A stretch of DNA of 64,000 nucleotides from Salegentibacter maritimus (GCF_016236915.1 NZ_JAEHOK010000003.1:62001-126000); one strand, 5' to 3'; shown: positions 1 through 10,021, numbered from the stretch's first letter. A program made the numbers and translations. Notes: generated from the sequence alone by a model not told the origin.

Positions 1-125
1 ACGAAGCTATTTTTCTAATGTTGCAAACTTATCTTCAATTTTATTTTAAATTACACTTTTTATTATAGTTAGCTCTTAAAGAAGTTTGCACGTTTTTTGA
101 ATGGGTTATTGTAAATTGTATAAAA

Positions 126-689
126 ATGAATAAAAAAGTGAAATCTTTTTTAAAAATAGCAGGTGCAATTCTATTGTTGGCTACCCTTACCATACTTATT
201 ATGCGCTATAGTACTAAAGCCCATAGCCCTGAAGATACGGTATCTTATACCGATAAAGATTTAAAAATTGAAGTGTTTTATAACCGACCATACAAAAAAG
301 AAAGGGTGATTTTTGGAAATCTTGTTCCCTATAATAAGGTTTGGCGTACCGGTGCCAATGAAGCTACTACTTTTGAAACCAATAAAGACATTTGGGTGGA
401 CGGTTCTCTTTTAAAAGCGGGAAAATATACCTTATGGACAATCCCCATGGAAAATTCCTGGAAAGTGATTTTTAACAACAAAATGTACCCCTGGGGTATA
501 AACCTGGAAGAACAGGCCTATCGCAACCCTGAGTTTGATGCTTTAGTTCTGGAAGTTCCCACAAAAAATCTAAAAGAAACTGTGCATCAATTTAGTATTA
601 TTCTCGACGAGGAAAATGAATTGATTTTTCTAAAATTAGCCTGGGACAAGACCCTGGTTAGGGTCCCAATTAAACCGGAAAAGACATAA
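126..689 (+). CDS. DUF2911 domain membrane-anchored protein
   Basis: The 187-residue product has one hydrophobic segment near residues 9-27, followed by an exported domain. That domain carries the DUF2911 hallmarks: an IFG.LVPY.KVWRTGANEATT-type core near residues 60-82, then AGKYTLWTIP near 98-107 and a W..IFN strand. DUF2911 proteins are common periplasmic or lipid-anchored proteins of Bacteroidetes whose biochemical role is unknown. The gene stands alone on the plus strand and converges on ohr. The first ATG is used; it follows an AT-rich stretch without a clear Shine-Dalgarno, as is usual in this phylum. Confidence 0.85.
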   Translation: MNKKVKSFLKIAGAILLLATLTILIMRYSTKAHSPEDTVSYTDKDLKIEVFYNRPYKKERVIFGNLVPYNKVWRTGANEATTFETNKDIWVDGSLLKAGKYTLWTIPMENSWKVIFNNKMYPWGINLEEQAYRNPEFDALVLEVPTKNLKETVHQFSIILDEENELIFLKLAWDKTLVRVPIKPEKT

Positions 690-693
690 AAAA

Positions 694-818
694 GACTGTT
701 TGCAGTTTTAATTAAGATCTCGTCATTCTGAATTTATTTCAGAATCTAATATTTGTTTTGAACGTATTAGAACCTGAAACCAGTTCAGGTTGACGAAGAA
801 ATAAAACTTCAAACAGTC
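694..818. repeat. 125-bp inverted-repeat element between convergent genes (copy 1)
   Basis: The outer arms GACTGTTTG (694-702) and CAAACAGTC (810-818) are perfect inverted repeats. Inside them, CGTCATTCTGAATTTATTTC and a later TTCAGGTTGACG form a second, imperfect nested pair. The element fills the gap between DUF2911 (+) and ohr (-) and can probably fold on either strand, so it may act as a bidirectional terminator. A second copy with the same architecture lies at 18644-18776, also between convergent genes. Confidence 0.7.
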
Positions 819-843
819 ATTAAATTTTTAAATAAAAATGCTA

Positions 844-1275
844 CTAATCTTCGTCTACCAAAAGGTTAAGTGTTACATCTATATTATCTCTAGTACCTCT
901 GGAGTAAGGACAAACCACGTGAGCCTCATTTACTATTTTTTCCCCTGTTTCCACATCTACCCCCGGTAAATAGCAGTCTAAGACTACTGCAAGTTGTAGA
1001 TTTCCCTCTTCAGTTTGCCCCAGTTCTACAACTGCGCTTACACTAAGATCTTCCCCCAGCTCAATATCATGTTGGTTTTTAGCTACCAACTGCAGCGCAC
1101 TTCCAAAACAGGCAGAATATCCCGCACCGAATAACTGCTCTGGGTTGGTGTAATTTCCGCCATCACCGCCCATAGATTTAGGCATACTAAGCTGTATATC
1201 GAGTATTCCATCATCACTTTTCGCGTGACCTTTTCTTGCTCCTTTGGTTGTTACTGTTGTTTTATACAAGTTTTT
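844..1275 (-). CDS. ohr: organic hydroperoxide resistance protein (Ohr/OsmC family)
   Basis: This 143-residue cytoplasmic thiol peroxidase should reduce organic hydroperoxides, with lipoylated proteins as the usual reductant in this family. Both catalytic cysteines are visible: the peroxidatic Cys57 in NPEQLFGAGYSACF and the resolving Cys123 in AHVVCPYSRGTR. The subunit has the usual Ohr length. The start is taken at the ATG at 1275, which matches the conserved N-terminus MKNLYKT; an in-frame ATG 14 codons upstream would add an untypical extension. No OhrR/MarR regulator lies next to it. Confidence 0.92.
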   Translation of the reverse strand, partial: KNLYKTTVTTKGARKGHAKSDDGILDIQLSMPKSMGGDGGNYTNPEQLFGAGYSACFGSALQLVAKNQHDIELGEDLSVSAVVELGQTEEGNLQLAVVLDCYLPGVDVETGEKIVNEAHVVCPYSRGTRDNIDVTLNLLVDED

Positions 1276-1373
1276 CATGATTATTTGAGTTATATTAATT
1301 AAGGCTGAATATACCAAGCAAAAACAAGGCTTACAAAGAACGAATTCATAAATTTGTCATAAATAACCTTATT

Positions 1374-2462
1374 TTGAATAAAAAAAAGCACCCATCTGCA
1401 CTTCATGAGTCTGGAAGTAAACCTACTTCAGCAAATGTAAACCCAAAATCTGTTGAAAGGATTAGAGCTTCAAGAAAACAAAAGTTTTCAGAAGAAAATC
1501 TTCTTCAGCAATTATTGGGTGGTAACAAAACGGCTTTAGGACGTGCGATTACCTTAGTAGAAAGTAATCAATTTTCTCATAGGGAAAAAGCGCAGAAACT
1601 TTTGGAAGCTGCTTTACCTTATTCTCAAAAATCTATTAGGATAGGCATTACCGGCGTTCCAGGGGTGGGAAAAAGTACTTTTATAGAAAGCTTTGGTTCT
1701 TATTTAATTCAACAAGGAAAAAAAGTAGCCGTACTGGCGGTAGACCCAAGCAGCAGCGTTTCCCACGGAAGTATTTTAGGAGACAAAACCCGTATGGAAA
1801 ATCTGGTAAAGGAAGATCATGCTTTTATAAGGCCATCGGCCTCGGGAACTTCCCTTGGTGGTGTAGCCAAGAAAACACGGGAAAGTATCATATTATGCGA
1901 AGCAGCAGGATTTGATGTGATTTTAATTGAAACCGTTGGTGTAGGCCAAAGCGAAACTACCGTACACAGTATGACCGATTTCTTCTTACTGTTGAAACTC
2001 GCCGGCGCCGGAGATGAACTACAGGGTATTAAACGCGGAATTATAGAAATGGCCGATGCTATTGTAATTAACAAAGCCGATGGAGATAATATAAAGCAAG
2101 CACGTGAGGCAAAATTAGAGTTTAATAGAGCGCTACAACTATACCCGGCAAAAGAAAGTGGCTGGAAGCCTAAAGTAAACCTAAGCAGCGCACTGGAGCA
2201 AACCGGAATAGATAATGTTTGGGAACTTATTAAAGAATTTGAAAAGCAAGGAAAAGAAAATGGCTTCTTTCTAAAAAACAGAAAAGAACAGAACAAATTC
2301 TGGCTTTTACAAACTATAAACGAACATTTAAAAAACCGTTTTTATCAAAATCCGGTAATGAAAAAAGAACTCGAAACCCAGTTAAAAGCCATTGAGGAAA
2401 ATAAAGTTACCGCCTTTGCCGCCGCCCGTCTTTTACTTAAAAAATTTGAGAATATATCCTAG
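1374..2462 (+). CDS. meaB: MeaB/ArgK-type GTPase, chaperone of B12-dependent acyl-CoA mutases
   Basis: This 362-residue G3E-family GTPase belongs to the group that loads, gates and protects adenosylcobalamin-dependent mutases such as methylmalonyl-CoA mutase. The P-loop GVPGVGKST lies at 94-102, the base-specificity motif NKAD at 233-236, and ETVGVGQSE at 186-194 is the MeaB switch region. The start is TTG at 1374; no in-frame ATG precedes the conserved core. No mutase gene is adjacent, but the fused mutase IcmF, which carries its own G-domain, is encoded 25 kb away. This suggests a separate methylmalonyl-CoA mutase outside the window. The stop overlaps that of the PAP2 gene by 4 bp in a CCTAGG palindrome. 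Confidence 0.9.
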   Translation: MNKKKHPSALHESGSKPTSANVNPKSVERIRASRKQKFSEENLLQQLLGGNKTALGRAITLVESNQFSHREKAQKLLEAALPYSQKSIRIGITGVPGVGKSTFIESFGSYLIQQGKKVAVLAVDPSSSVSHGSILGDKTRMENLVKEDHAFIRPSASGTSLGGVAKKTRESIILCEAAGFDVILIETVGVGQSETTVHSMTDFFLLLKLAGAGDELQGIKRGIIEMADAIVINKADGDNIKQAREAKLEFNRALQLYPAKESGWKPKVNLSSALEQTGIDNVWELIKEFEKQGKENGFFLKNRKEQNKFWLLQTINEHLKNRFYQNPVMKKELETQLKAIEENKVTAFAAARLLLKKFENIS

Positions 2463-3028
2463 GATTTTTTAAATGCCTGCGACTGTACCCATTGATGAAG
2501 CTTATAAAACAGGAAACCTAAAAGTGCTCCAATTAACATGCCTACAATGATATCTCCGGGATAATGGACTCCAAGATAAACCCTGCTATAAGCTACAAGT
2601 AGCGCCCAGGCCACAAGCCAAAAACCTATTTTTGGGATATGTTTTTTAAATAATAAGCTAAGAAAAACTGCTACTCCCATAGAATTTGCCGCGTGGGCAG
2701 AAAAGAAGCCGTAAGACCCACAACGTACCGCTACAAAACGTGCATATTCCATAATCCCTTCCTGTCGGCAAGGCCTAAGCCTTTCAAAACCGTCCTTAAA
2801 CACGTTCCCCAATTGGTCTGTCGCTGTGATTAAAAGCGTAATAAAAACGACAGTAATTAGACTGGGTTTCCATCCAAAATTCTTAAAAATTAAAAATAAA
2901 AGAAGTGCATAAAGCGGTATGGCAGTCCATTTATCGGTAATAAGCAACCATAGCCAATCCCAGGATTCGTTGCCAAGGTTATTAAGCCAAAGAAATACCT
3001 CGTGGTCTAATTCAATTAATCTCTCCAT
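2459..3028 (-). CDS. PAP2 superfamily membrane phosphatase
   Basis: This 189-residue multi-pass membrane protein has the three acid-phosphatase signatures of the PAP2 family: K78...R85-P86 (KDGFERLRP), the S110-A-H112 variant of PSGH, and S148-R149...H155...D159 ([12 protein letters not shown]). The family dephosphorylates lipids such as phosphatidate or undecaprenyl pyrophosphate at the inner membrane; the substrate here cannot be told. Its ATG overlaps the stop of the upstream 76-codon gene (TAATG), so the two are probably translationally coupled. Confidence 0.88.
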   Translation of the reverse strand: MERLIELDHEVFLWLNNLGNESWDWLWLLITDKWTAIPLYALLLFLIFKNFGWKPSLITVVFITLLITATDQLGNVFKDGFERLRPCRQEGIMEYARFVAVRCGSYGFFSAHAANSMGVAVFLSLLFKKHIPKIGFWLVAWALLVAYSRVYLGVHYPGDIIVGMLIGALLGFLFYKLHQWVQSQAFKKS

Positions 3029-3258
3029 TAATCTTCTTCGTATCTTGCTATTTCCCTATCATAAAATGCTGATGCCTCTTTGATAAGGTTTTCAGTTTCG
3101 TTCTCTAATTCCTTTTCGTCGTGTTGGTCAAACTCTTCTAACCATTCTACCTCATCGTTTTCAAGGTTGATAATAAATCGCGGAAATTCGGTATGTATCA
3201 CGAAAATGGCCGTAGGATAATCAGTATTATCACCGAGTAAAAATTTAGGGAAATCCAT
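3028..3258 (-). CDS. conserved small acidic protein of unknown function
   Basis: The 76-residue soluble product is very acidic in its second half, with runs of Glu and Asp from residue 35 on. It begins MDFPKFLLGDNTDYP, a pattern recurring in short flavobacterial hypothetical proteins. There is no signal peptide, transmembrane segment or recognisable catalytic motif. It lies 2 bp downstream of the MATE gene and overlaps the PAP2 start, so the three form one minus-strand operon. The operon context and coding-like composition support a real gene; no function is inferred. Confidence 0.7.
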   Translation of the reverse strand: MDFPKFLLGDNTDYPTAIFVIHTEFPRFIINLENDEVEWLEEFDQHDEKELENETENLIKEASAFYDREIARYEED

Positions 3259-3260
3259 AG

Positions 3261-4631
3261 TTATAATTTTGATTGTGCAAGTTCAGACTCTTGCAAAATA
3301 AGTTTTTTTGATAAATAGTTGAATCGAATGTACAACATTAATGCCGAAGCCGAGAGTCCCGCCAGGAGTCCCAACCAAATCCCCATACTTCCAAGATTTT
3401 CTGCCTTTCCATAATACCATGAGATTGGAAAGCCAATAATCCAATAAGAAATAAAACAAATAAAAGTTGGAATCTTTACATCCTGAAGCCCTCTTAAGGC
3501 TCCTAAAATAACAACCTGCAAACCATCACTTAGCTGGAATAAGGCCGCTATAATCAATAATTGAGCTGCCAAAATAATAACTTCTACATCATCTATATAA
3601 AACATAGGAAGCCAATCTTTTAGTAAAATAAATCCAAGGGCAAAAACAGCTTCAATTAAAAATACCAATAAAAAAATAGACATCGCTATTCTCCTTAAAT
3701 CTTTAAAATTGGCCAATCCCTTTTGGTTACCTACCCTTATTGTAGCAGTTACACCAAGACCAACGGCTATCATAAAGGTCATAGACGAAAGGTTTAGGGC
3801 TATTTGGTTTGCAGCCTGTGGGTTTGTACCAAGTAAACCGGCTAAAAACACCGTAGCCGTAAATATCCCCACTTCAAAAAGCATTTGAAGGGCCGTTGGC
3901 AAACCTAGATCTAATATTTTTCTAAATATTTCAGAGTTTATAGATTCCTTCTTTCCCCATTTAAAATATTCAGAAAATTTCTTTTTTCGCCTCAAAATCT
4001 CCCATACAAACCAAAGCATAAAAAAGCGAGATATTAAAGTACCAATAGCGGCACCTTCCAACTCTAATCTAGGAAAGATCCAAATTCCATAAATAAGAAG
4101 GTAATTGAATAATACGTTCACCAGGTTAGCGATTATAGTCGCATACATGGCATATTTAGTTTGGGAAAGCCCATCTGCAAATTGCTTAAATGCCTGAAAA
4201 ATCATTAAAGGAATCATTGAAAAAGCAACTATATTCAGATAGGGAATAGCCAAAGCCACTACCTCTGGCGGCTGATCTAAATAATGCAACACCGGCTTTG
4301 CTATTAACAAAGCAACAAACAATAAAACACCATTAATGGTACATAAAATTACGCCATGATGAAAATAACTACGTCCTTTTTGAATATCCTGAGCACCATC
4401 TGCTTCGGCAATTAAGGGTGTGATGGCGAAAGAAAAGCCAATACCAAGGGAAAGGGCTATAAATATCATGGAATTTCCCAATGAAACTGCGGCGAGTGGC
4501 GCAGCTCCCAACTGCCCTATCATTAAATTATCTACCAGGCCTACCAAAACATGACCCAACTGGCCAAGCATTATTGGAAAAGCAATGTGTAGATTTTTAC
4601 CGAATTCTTTAGTGTAGGCGCTTAATTGCAA
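3261..4631 (-). CDS. MATE family efflux transporter
   Basis: The 456-residue polytopic protein has about twelve hydrophobic helices in two homologous halves, as in NorM-type MATE exporters. The first half carries the typical P.MLGQLG...VDNLMIGQLG opening and the second half a P.ALQMLFEVG counterpart. MATE pumps export cationic drugs or metabolites using a Na+ or H+ gradient; the substrate is not predictable. It is the first gene of a minus-strand operon with the 76-residue protein and the PAP2 phosphatase. Confidence 0.92.
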   Translation of the reverse strand: MQLSAYTKEFGKNLHIAFPIMLGQLGHVLVGLVDNLMIGQLGAAPLAAVSLGNSMIFIALSLGIGFSFAITPLIAEADGAQDIQKGRSYFHHGVILCTINGVLLFVALLIAKPVLHYLDQPPEVVALAIPYLNIVAFSMIPLMIFQAFKQFADGLSQTKYAMYATIIANLVNVLFNYLLIYGIWIFPRLELEGAAIGTLISRFFMLWFVWEILRRKKKFSEYFKWGKKESINSEIFRKILDLGLPTALQMLFEVGIFTATVFLAGLLGTNPQAANQIALNLSSMTFMIAVGLGVTATIRVGNQKGLANFKDLRRIAMSIFLLVFLIEAVFALGFILLKDWLPMFYIDDVEVIILAAQLLIIAALFQLSDGLQVVILGALRGLQDVKIPTFICFISYWIIGFPISWYYGKAENLGSMGIWLGLLAGLSASALMLYIRFNYLSKKLILQESELAQSKL

Positions 4632-4714
4632 AACATAAATTTTGGCCGCAAAGATAGCAGGATTTTATGGTCGCAGAATGTAAAATGACATAAAGAATAA
4701 ATTAAATTTATTAT

Positions 4715-6133
4715 CTAGAGCTTTTTATCTGTTTGAAGGTTTATATGCCGCATTCCATACTTATCTACCAAGTAAATAAGAGAGGTCATAGTAGCTGCAC
4801 CTAGCTCCAGTTCCCTTTTATTTACGTGTTCAAAAGTGTCTGTAGCAGCATGGTGATGGTCGAAATATCTTTGGGAGTCTGGCCTTAATCCTGCCAGCAC
4901 AATATCTCCTTTTTTTAATGGACCAATATCGGCACCGCTTCCACCTCTTTCAAAATAATGAATCAAATATGGTTTAAAAAGCGGTTTCCAACTTTCAATT
5001 TGAGCAAATTGAGCATCATCGGCTTCAAAGGAAAATCCGCGTGGGGTAAAGCCCCCTGCATCACTTTCAAGAGCAAAAATATGATTCTCATTTTTGCTGT
5101 GTGCTATTTCGGCATATTTGTTCCCTCCACGTAAACCGTTTTCTTCATTCATAAAAAGCACCACTCGTATGCTCCTTTTAGGTTTATAACCGGTTTCTTT
5201 AAACAAACGTAAAACCTCCATAGATTGTACAACCCCGGCACCATCATCGTGAGAACCATCTCCAAGATCCCAGGAATCCAGGTGACCACCTACTACTATA
5301 AATTCTTCAGGAAACTCACTTCCGGTAATTTCGCCTATAACATTGTAAGATTGTACCTCTCCATGGTTTTCTGAACTTAATTTGTAATAAAATTCAAGGT
5401 CTTTTTTAAGCTTTAAGATACCCGAAAGATATTCGGCATCCTTGGTGCTTATGGCAGCAGCCGGAATTCTTTGGTCATTGGGTAAATCTCCGTAACTCAT
5501 AGAACCGGTATGCGGATATTCATCTATCTTATGACTTAACGAACGGACAATCACTCCTACTGCACCATATTTTGCCGCCGCCTCGGCTCCGGAATAACGC
5601 TGATCTACACAACCACCATAAGCTTCAAAAGTCTGAATAAGCTCGGGTTTCATTGGGCGGTTATAAAAAACTATTTTACCCTTTATATCGTCTTTATAAT
5701 TCTCCAGGTCTTCAATCCCATTTACTTCTAGTACCCTGGCTTTTAAACCTCCGGGACTTGTTGCGACCGATCCTCCAAGTGCCGTAATATTAACTTCAGT
5801 AGTCATTCCCGGACCGGTTTGAATATAAGCATGTTCTCGTGCACCACGTGTCCATTTGGGAACCATAACGGGTTGCAACCAAACTTTATCGAGACCAAGA
5901 TCCTCTAATTCGGCTTTGGTAAACTCTACCGCTCTTTGTGCGCTTAAGGAACCAGATAACCTTCCTCCAATATTATTAGAAAGATGATCTAACCATTTAT
6001 AGGCCTGCCCTTTTACCAAAGCCGAATTATAAAATTGCCGAATTTTAATGGAATCTTCTTTAACTTCATGGTTTTGGGCAATCAAACTTACACTAAATAG
6101 AATGCTGAAGGCGGTTATAATGTATCTTCTCAT
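4715..6133 (-). CDS. secreted M28 family zinc aminopeptidase/carboxypeptidase
   Basis: The 472-residue protein starts with a signal peptide (cleavage near SLIAQ, residue 20). It contains a PA-like insert (about 120-240) and an M28 catalytic domain. The co-catalytic zinc ligands and base are visible: H284 and D286 in GGHLDSWD, D297 in GSHDDGAG, E330/E331 in NEENG, D358 in ESDAGG and a histidine in the DHHHAATDTF motif near 427. The closest well-known relatives are plasma glutamate carboxypeptidase-like M28 enzymes. It probably degrades peptides in the periplasm or outside the cell. It is monocistronic, with 80 bp separating it from the MATE gene downstream. Confidence 0.92.
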   Translation of the reverse strand: MRRYIITAFSILFSVSLIAQNHEVKEDSIKIRQFYNSALVKGQAYKWLDHLSNNIGGRLSGSLSAQRAVEFTKAELEDLGLDKVWLQPVMVPKWTRGAREHAYIQTGPGMTTEVNITALGGSVATSPGGLKARVLEVNGIEDLENYKDDIKGKIVFYNRPMKPELIQTFEAYGGCVDQRYSGAEAAAKYGAVGVIVRSLSHKIDEYPHTGSMSYGDLPNDQRIPAAAISTKDAEYLSGILKLKKDLEFYYKLSSENHGEVQSYNVIGEITGSEFPEEFIVVGGHLDSWDLGDGSHDDGAGVVQSMEVLRLFKETGYKPKRSIRVVLFMNEENGLRGGNKYAEIAHSKNENHIFALESDAGGFTPRGFSFEADDAQFAQIESWKPLFKPYLIHYFERGGSGADIGPLKKGDIVLAGLRPDSQRYFDHHHAATDTFEHVNKRELELGAATMTSLIYLVDKYGMRHINLQTDKKL

Positions 6134-6414
6134 ATTAGTTTCTTTAATTTACTAGGTAATCGAGATTTTAATGCGTTGAAATTTATTTTGTTTACTTAAT
6201 GGCCCATTGCAGCGAAGAAAATTAATAAAATAAATCTTCCTTTGGAAGTTATTGTTGAAGCCTATATTTTTTGTTTGATTACTTCACTACATTATCGCAA
6301 AAGGATAAACAAAGAATATGCCCAAAATTTAAGAAACTACAATACATTTATACCTGCAGTTTATAAGCTTCAAAAAATATAAATTTTATATCTTCGCCGC
6401 TAAATTCTAGAGGT

Positions 6415-7008
6415 TTGAATAAAGCAGAAAAAGAGGAAATTATCACCAAAGTCACCCAGCTTTTAAAAGAAATCCCATCTTCCATGGATATCGTAAAAAA
6501 AGGTGGAGACCGGCATAAACGTTTTGAATATCTGGCAACTCATATGGTAGAAAAGGCCATTGAGAAAGATGCTCTTATTATTTCTAAAAACCGCATGGGA
6601 ATTGCCATTTTATTTAAAACCAGCAAAAATGATGATAATTTCTTAAAGGATATCTGGACGCAAATCAAGCTTGTTTTAAATGTAACAGGAGTTAAAAATG
6701 CCTACCGCATTGTTAAAAACCAGAATTATATAAAAAAGCAACGCCCACAAAAAGGGGAATATCTTTATTGCTGGTTCTGGGGGATTCTGGCCGAGTCTCG
6801 TGGAGCTGATACCCAGGTAGGCAAAGAGATGAAAGATGAGTTTTACAGGCAGGCAAAAGAATATCAAATCCCTCTTTATGCCGAAACAAGAATGCGTAAA
6901 AATGCACTGGTTTATCAGCGCTTCGGTTTTGAGTTGTTTCACGAATGGGAACACCCAAGTGGGGATACTATGTATTTTTTAAGATACACCCCACCTGCAA
7001 AAGACTAA
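6415..7008 (+). CDS. GNAT-like acetyltransferase family protein
   Basis: The 197-residue soluble protein has a C-terminal half that reads like the end of a GNAT fold (PLYAETRMRKNALVYQRFGF then a strand ending in YFLRY). In GNATs the ETR..N...Y.R.GF segment packs on acetyl-CoA. The N-terminal half is less clear. The start is TTG at 6415, preceded by AGAGG, an unusually good ribosome binding site for this genome. The acceptor substrate is unknown. It converges on the sigma-54 activator gene with only 8 bp between stop codons. Confidence 0.65.
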   Translation: MNKAEKEEIITKVTQLLKEIPSSMDIVKKGGDRHKRFEYLATHMVEKAIEKDALIISKNRMGIAILFKTSKNDDNFLKDIWTQIKLVLNVTGVKNAYRIVKNQNYIKKQRPQKGEYLYCWFWGILAESRGADTQVGKEMKDEFYRQAKEYQIPLYAETRMRKNALVYQRFGFELFHEWEHPSGDTMYFLRYTPPAKD

Positions 7009-7016
7009 CGTTTTTT

Positions 7017-8183
7017 TTAAAACTTACTTCCAAATAATTTTACATCTTCTTCGGTTATTTTATCTCCTCCAAGGATAATTAGGCGTTCTACTACATTGCG
7101 CAATTCCCGTATGTTACCTCGCCAATCATAAGCTTTAAGGGTTTTTAAAGCATTTTCCGTAAACTCTTTTTTAGTAGTACCATGCTCTGTAGAGATTTTT
7201 TCGCTAAAATAATCTATAAGTAAAGGAATGTCTCCGCGACGTTCGTTTAAGGAGGGTACTTCAATTAAAATTACAGCTAAGCGGTGATAAAGGTCTTCCC
7301 TAAATTTCTTTTCTTCAATTTCCTTTTTAAGGTCTTTATTGGTAGCTGCTACTACACGAACATCTACTTTAATATCTTTACCGCTGCCTACTCGCGAAAT
7401 TTTGTTTTCCTGAAGTGCTCGCAATACTTTGGCCTGAGCCGAAAGACTCATATCGCCAATTTCGTCAAGAAAAATTGTACCACCGTTGGCCACTTCAAAT
7501 TTCCCTGCACGATCTTTATTAGCCGATGTAAAAGCTCCCTTTACATGACCAAAAAGTTCACTTTCTATTAATTCTGAAGGGATAGCAGCACAATTTACTT
7601 CTACCATGGGTCCCTTGGCCCTATCGCTTTTTTGGTGCAACCAATGGGCTACCAACTCTTTACCGGTACCATTTTGCCCTGTAATTAATACACGGGCATC
7701 GGTAGGAGCCACCTTTTCTATTACCTCCTTAATACGTTGAATTTCTTCTGATTCGCCTATCATTTGAAAATTCTTGCCAACCTTTTTCTTTAGGCGGGTA
7801 TTCTCTACTACCAGCTCTTTGCGGTCTAGAGCATTTCTTACTGTATTTAATAAGCGATTAAGGTCTGGTGGTTTCGATATATAATCAAAAGCGCCCATTT
7901 TCATGGTATTTACTGCGGTTTCCAGGTCTCCGTGACCAGAGATCATCACCACTGGAACTTCGGGCTTAATTTTCATGATTGCCTCCAGCACTTCTACTCC
8001 ATCCATTTTTGGCATTTTGATATCACAAAGTACCAGATCAAAATCCTGATCTTTTATTTTTTCAATTCCTTCAAGGCCATCTACAGCTTCTTCTACTTTA
8101 TAGTCCTGATTTTCTTCAGTAAGAATTTTCACTAAAACCCTTCGTATTGCTGCTTCGTCCTCAATTAATAAAATATGTGCCAT
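7017..8183 (-). CDS. sigma-54 activator with receiver domain, lacking the Fis-type HTH
   Basis: The 388-residue NtrC-family response regulator has a receiver domain at 1-120 (acidic pocket E8-D9, phosphoacceptor D54, K104) and a sigma-54 AAA+ domain at about 140-370. The AAA+ domain has Walker A GQNGTGKE at 169-176, a GAFTSA loop at 216-221 (the sigma-54 contact, normally GAFTGA) and Walker B IFLDEIGDM. It ends at VKLFGSKF right after the AAA+ lid, so the usual DNA-binding Fis/HTH_8 domain is missing. It may activate from solution or from one general site. It is the last gene of a tight five-gene operon, 1 bp after the outer-membrane protein gene. Confidence 0.9.
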   Translation of the reverse strand: MAHILLIEDEAAIRRVLVKILTEENQDYKVEEAVDGLEGIEKIKDQDFDLVLCDIKMPKMDGVEVLEAIMKIKPEVPVVMISGHGDLETAVNTMKMGAFDYISKPPDLNRLLNTVRNALDRKELVVENTRLKKKVGKNFQMIGESEEIQRIKEVIEKVAPTDARVLITGQNGTGKELVAHWLHQKSDRAKGPMVEVNCAAIPSELIESELFGHVKGAFTSANKDRAGKFEVANGGTIFLDEIGDMSLSAQAKVLRALQENKISRVGSGKDIKVDVRVVAATNKDLKKEIEEKKFREDLYHRLAVILIEVPSLNERRGDIPLLIDYFSEKISTEHGTTKKEFTENALKTLKAYDWRGNIRELRNVVERLIILGGDKITEEDVKLFGSKF

Positions 8184-8184
8184 A

Positions 8185-9093
8185 TTATAAAATACTAAAT
8201 TTTAAACCACTACGGGCATAGAATGTATTGGTATCGTCTATTGTATATAAATCTTCCCGGTCTTTATCCCGCAATCGAATATCGTTCATTACAGTATAAC
8301 CGGTATATAGATAAAATGAAATATTATCGGTAAAATTATATTGGTATCCCAACCCACTTAATACTATGGTCATAGACATACTCTCTGCAAGCCGGTTGGA
8401 GTTAGGCTTTGTTTGCGGATATGGGTTAAAGTTTTTTTGAAGGTTGGAGAAAAAACCGTCTAGAGTAACAAAGCCCTGCATCTGGTGCTTATCATTAAAA
8501 TAATGTATTAAGTTGGTTTTTGGAATACCAAGGGCATAAGACCATTTTTCATCAAAGCGTTTATAGTAATTTACTACAGGCAAAGGGAAAGGATATCCTG
8601 TGGTGGTAGAATAACTTAGTCCCAAAATTAAACGCCAGGGTTCTATATAACGTTCATCTTCTTTTATTTTAATAAAATATACAGAGCCTGTATAAATAAA
8701 ATCGTCTCTAACCATCTCATTGGTTGTAAAGTTGGATGCAACTTTCACCCCAGTCTCAACGCCAAAACGCCATATGTTGTTCATTTTAAAAGTATAGCCT
8801 ATTTTACCGGTAAAAGATTGAAAGCGATCCAGGTTATTTGTTGAAAAAGCTTCATTGTTTTTATACTTAAAGTTTACATTTCTATATTCTACCCCCGGTA
8901 CCAAATAAGCATCGTTTTCATTAAGTTTTATCGGAAAATTCACAAATGTCCTAAACCTCCTAAATGAATTATCTGAATCAGATTGAGGGAAATAAGTGTA
9001 TTCTATCCTGGCTAAATCTGTAGTTTGTGAAAAAGCCGGAAGAGTTACCGCCCCCAGTAAAAAAAAAGCTGTAAGGATAAAAAATTTATTCAT
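8185..9093 (-). CDS. outer-membrane beta-barrel protein (DUF6268-like)
   Basis: The 302-residue protein has a clear signal peptide (hydrophobic 4-15, cleavage near PAFSQ). It then alternates short amphipathic strands rich in Tyr and Phe and ends in an aromatic or hydrophobic strand (FYARSGLKFSIL), as outer-membrane barrels do. The resemblance to DUF6268 is from memory of the family pattern; no ligand or transport role is known. The start overlaps the end of the MscS gene by 8 bp, which ties it to the natAB-mscS operon. Confidence 0.75.
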   Translation of the reverse strand: MNKFFILTAFFLLGAVTLPAFSQTTDLARIEYTYFPQSDSDNSFRRFRTFVNFPIKLNENDAYLVPGVEYRNVNFKYKNNEAFSTNNLDRFQSFTGKIGYTFKMNNIWRFGVETGVKVASNFTTNEMVRDDFIYTGSVYFIKIKEDERYIEPWRLILGLSYSTTTGYPFPLPVVNYYKRFDEKWSYALGIPKTNLIHYFNDKHQMQGFVTLDGFFSNLQKNFNPYPQTKPNSNRLAESMSMTIVLSGLGYQYNFTDNISFYLYTGYTVMNDIRLRDKDREDLYTIDDTNTFYARSGLKFSIL

Positions 9094-10018
9094 TCTTTGC
9101 TAAGTTTTGGGTATAAGCTTTATTAGGGTAGAAATGTACATCTCGCTGTGGAAAAGGAATGCTAATATTATTCCTCCTAAATTCTTCATCTATTTTAAAC
9201 CTTAGCAGGCTCTTTATTTTAGGGTCTACAAAGCTATCTTTTACATAGAAATGTAGGGAAAAATTAAGGGACGAATCTCCGAAAGCATCAAAAAGCACAA
9301 AAGGCTCAGGACTTCCCATAACATCTTTATTTTCCAGCGCACACTTCAATAAAATATTTTCAACTTTTTTTGTATCGCTTCCGTAGGCAACCCTCACATT
9401 AACAGACTCCCGGGTAGTTTTATGATTTTGTGTATAATTAAAAATCACATCACTCATAAATTTATGATTTGGTACAATCATCACCTTATCGTCTCGCGTT
9501 AAAGCCCGGGTGGTTCTAAGCTTTATTTCAAAAACCCGACCTACTCTTCCTTCCATTTCAATAACATCGCCTACTAAAAGAGATTTATCTAAAATAATAA
9601 AAACTCCTCCAATAACATCCTGAAACAATTCCTGTAAAGCTAAACCTATACCTACAAAAAGTGCAGCCGATGCTGTTAAGATTATGGTAATATTTATACC
9701 GGCTGAACTTAACGTAACAAGTATCACTACCAGGTAGACAATGTATTTAATAAATTTAAAAATGCTTATAAACTTAAGCTTATCTGTCTCTTGAAGCTTA
9801 TTGGTAATAAAAGACCTTATTAACCTTAGCACAATACTGGTAATTACAAAAGCGAAGATTACCAATAGGATATTTCCTATAGTAATATTCACCGCATTTT
9901 CACCGGTTTTTATAGGAAAAAGCACAAAATCCCAAAACTCTATAAGGTTACCCCATATATCTTTTTCAACAACTTCTTTTATAACTTCTGTAGCTTCCGG
10001 GTTTTCCTGGTTCTGCAT
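9086..10018 (-). CDS. MscS family mechanosensitive ion channel
   Basis: The 310-residue protein has an N-terminal soluble stretch, three hydrophobic helices (about 45-65, 85-105 and 115-135), the glycine/alanine-rich pore helix (SAALFVGIGLALQELFQDVIGG), then the MscS beta domain (LLVGDVIEMEGRVGRV). MscS channels open under membrane tension and release solutes during osmotic downshock. It lies 3 bp after the ABC permease gene and overlaps the next gene by 8 bp, so it is co-transcribed with an ABC exporter and a sigma-54 activator. Confidence 0.92.
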   Translation of the reverse strand: MQNQENPEATEVIKEVVEKDIWGNLIEFWDFVLFPIKTGENAVNITIGNILLVIFAFVITSIVLRLIRSFITNKLQETDKLKFISIFKFIKYIVYLVVILVTLSSAGINITIILTASAALFVGIGLALQELFQDVIGGVFIILDKSLLVGDVIEMEGRVGRVFEIKLRTTRALTRDDKVMIVPNHKFMSDVIFNYTQNHKTTRESVNVRVAYGSDTKKVENILLKCALENKDVMGSPEPFVLFDAFGDSSLNFSLHFYVKDSFVDPKIKSLLRFKIDEEFRRNNISIPFPQRDVHFYPNKAYTQNLAKNE

Positions 10019-10021
10019 CTT

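Noticed and set aside
1276-1317. Upstream start adding 14 residues to Ohr
   Set aside because: The extension is unlike the family; the ATG at 1275 gives the standard N-terminus.
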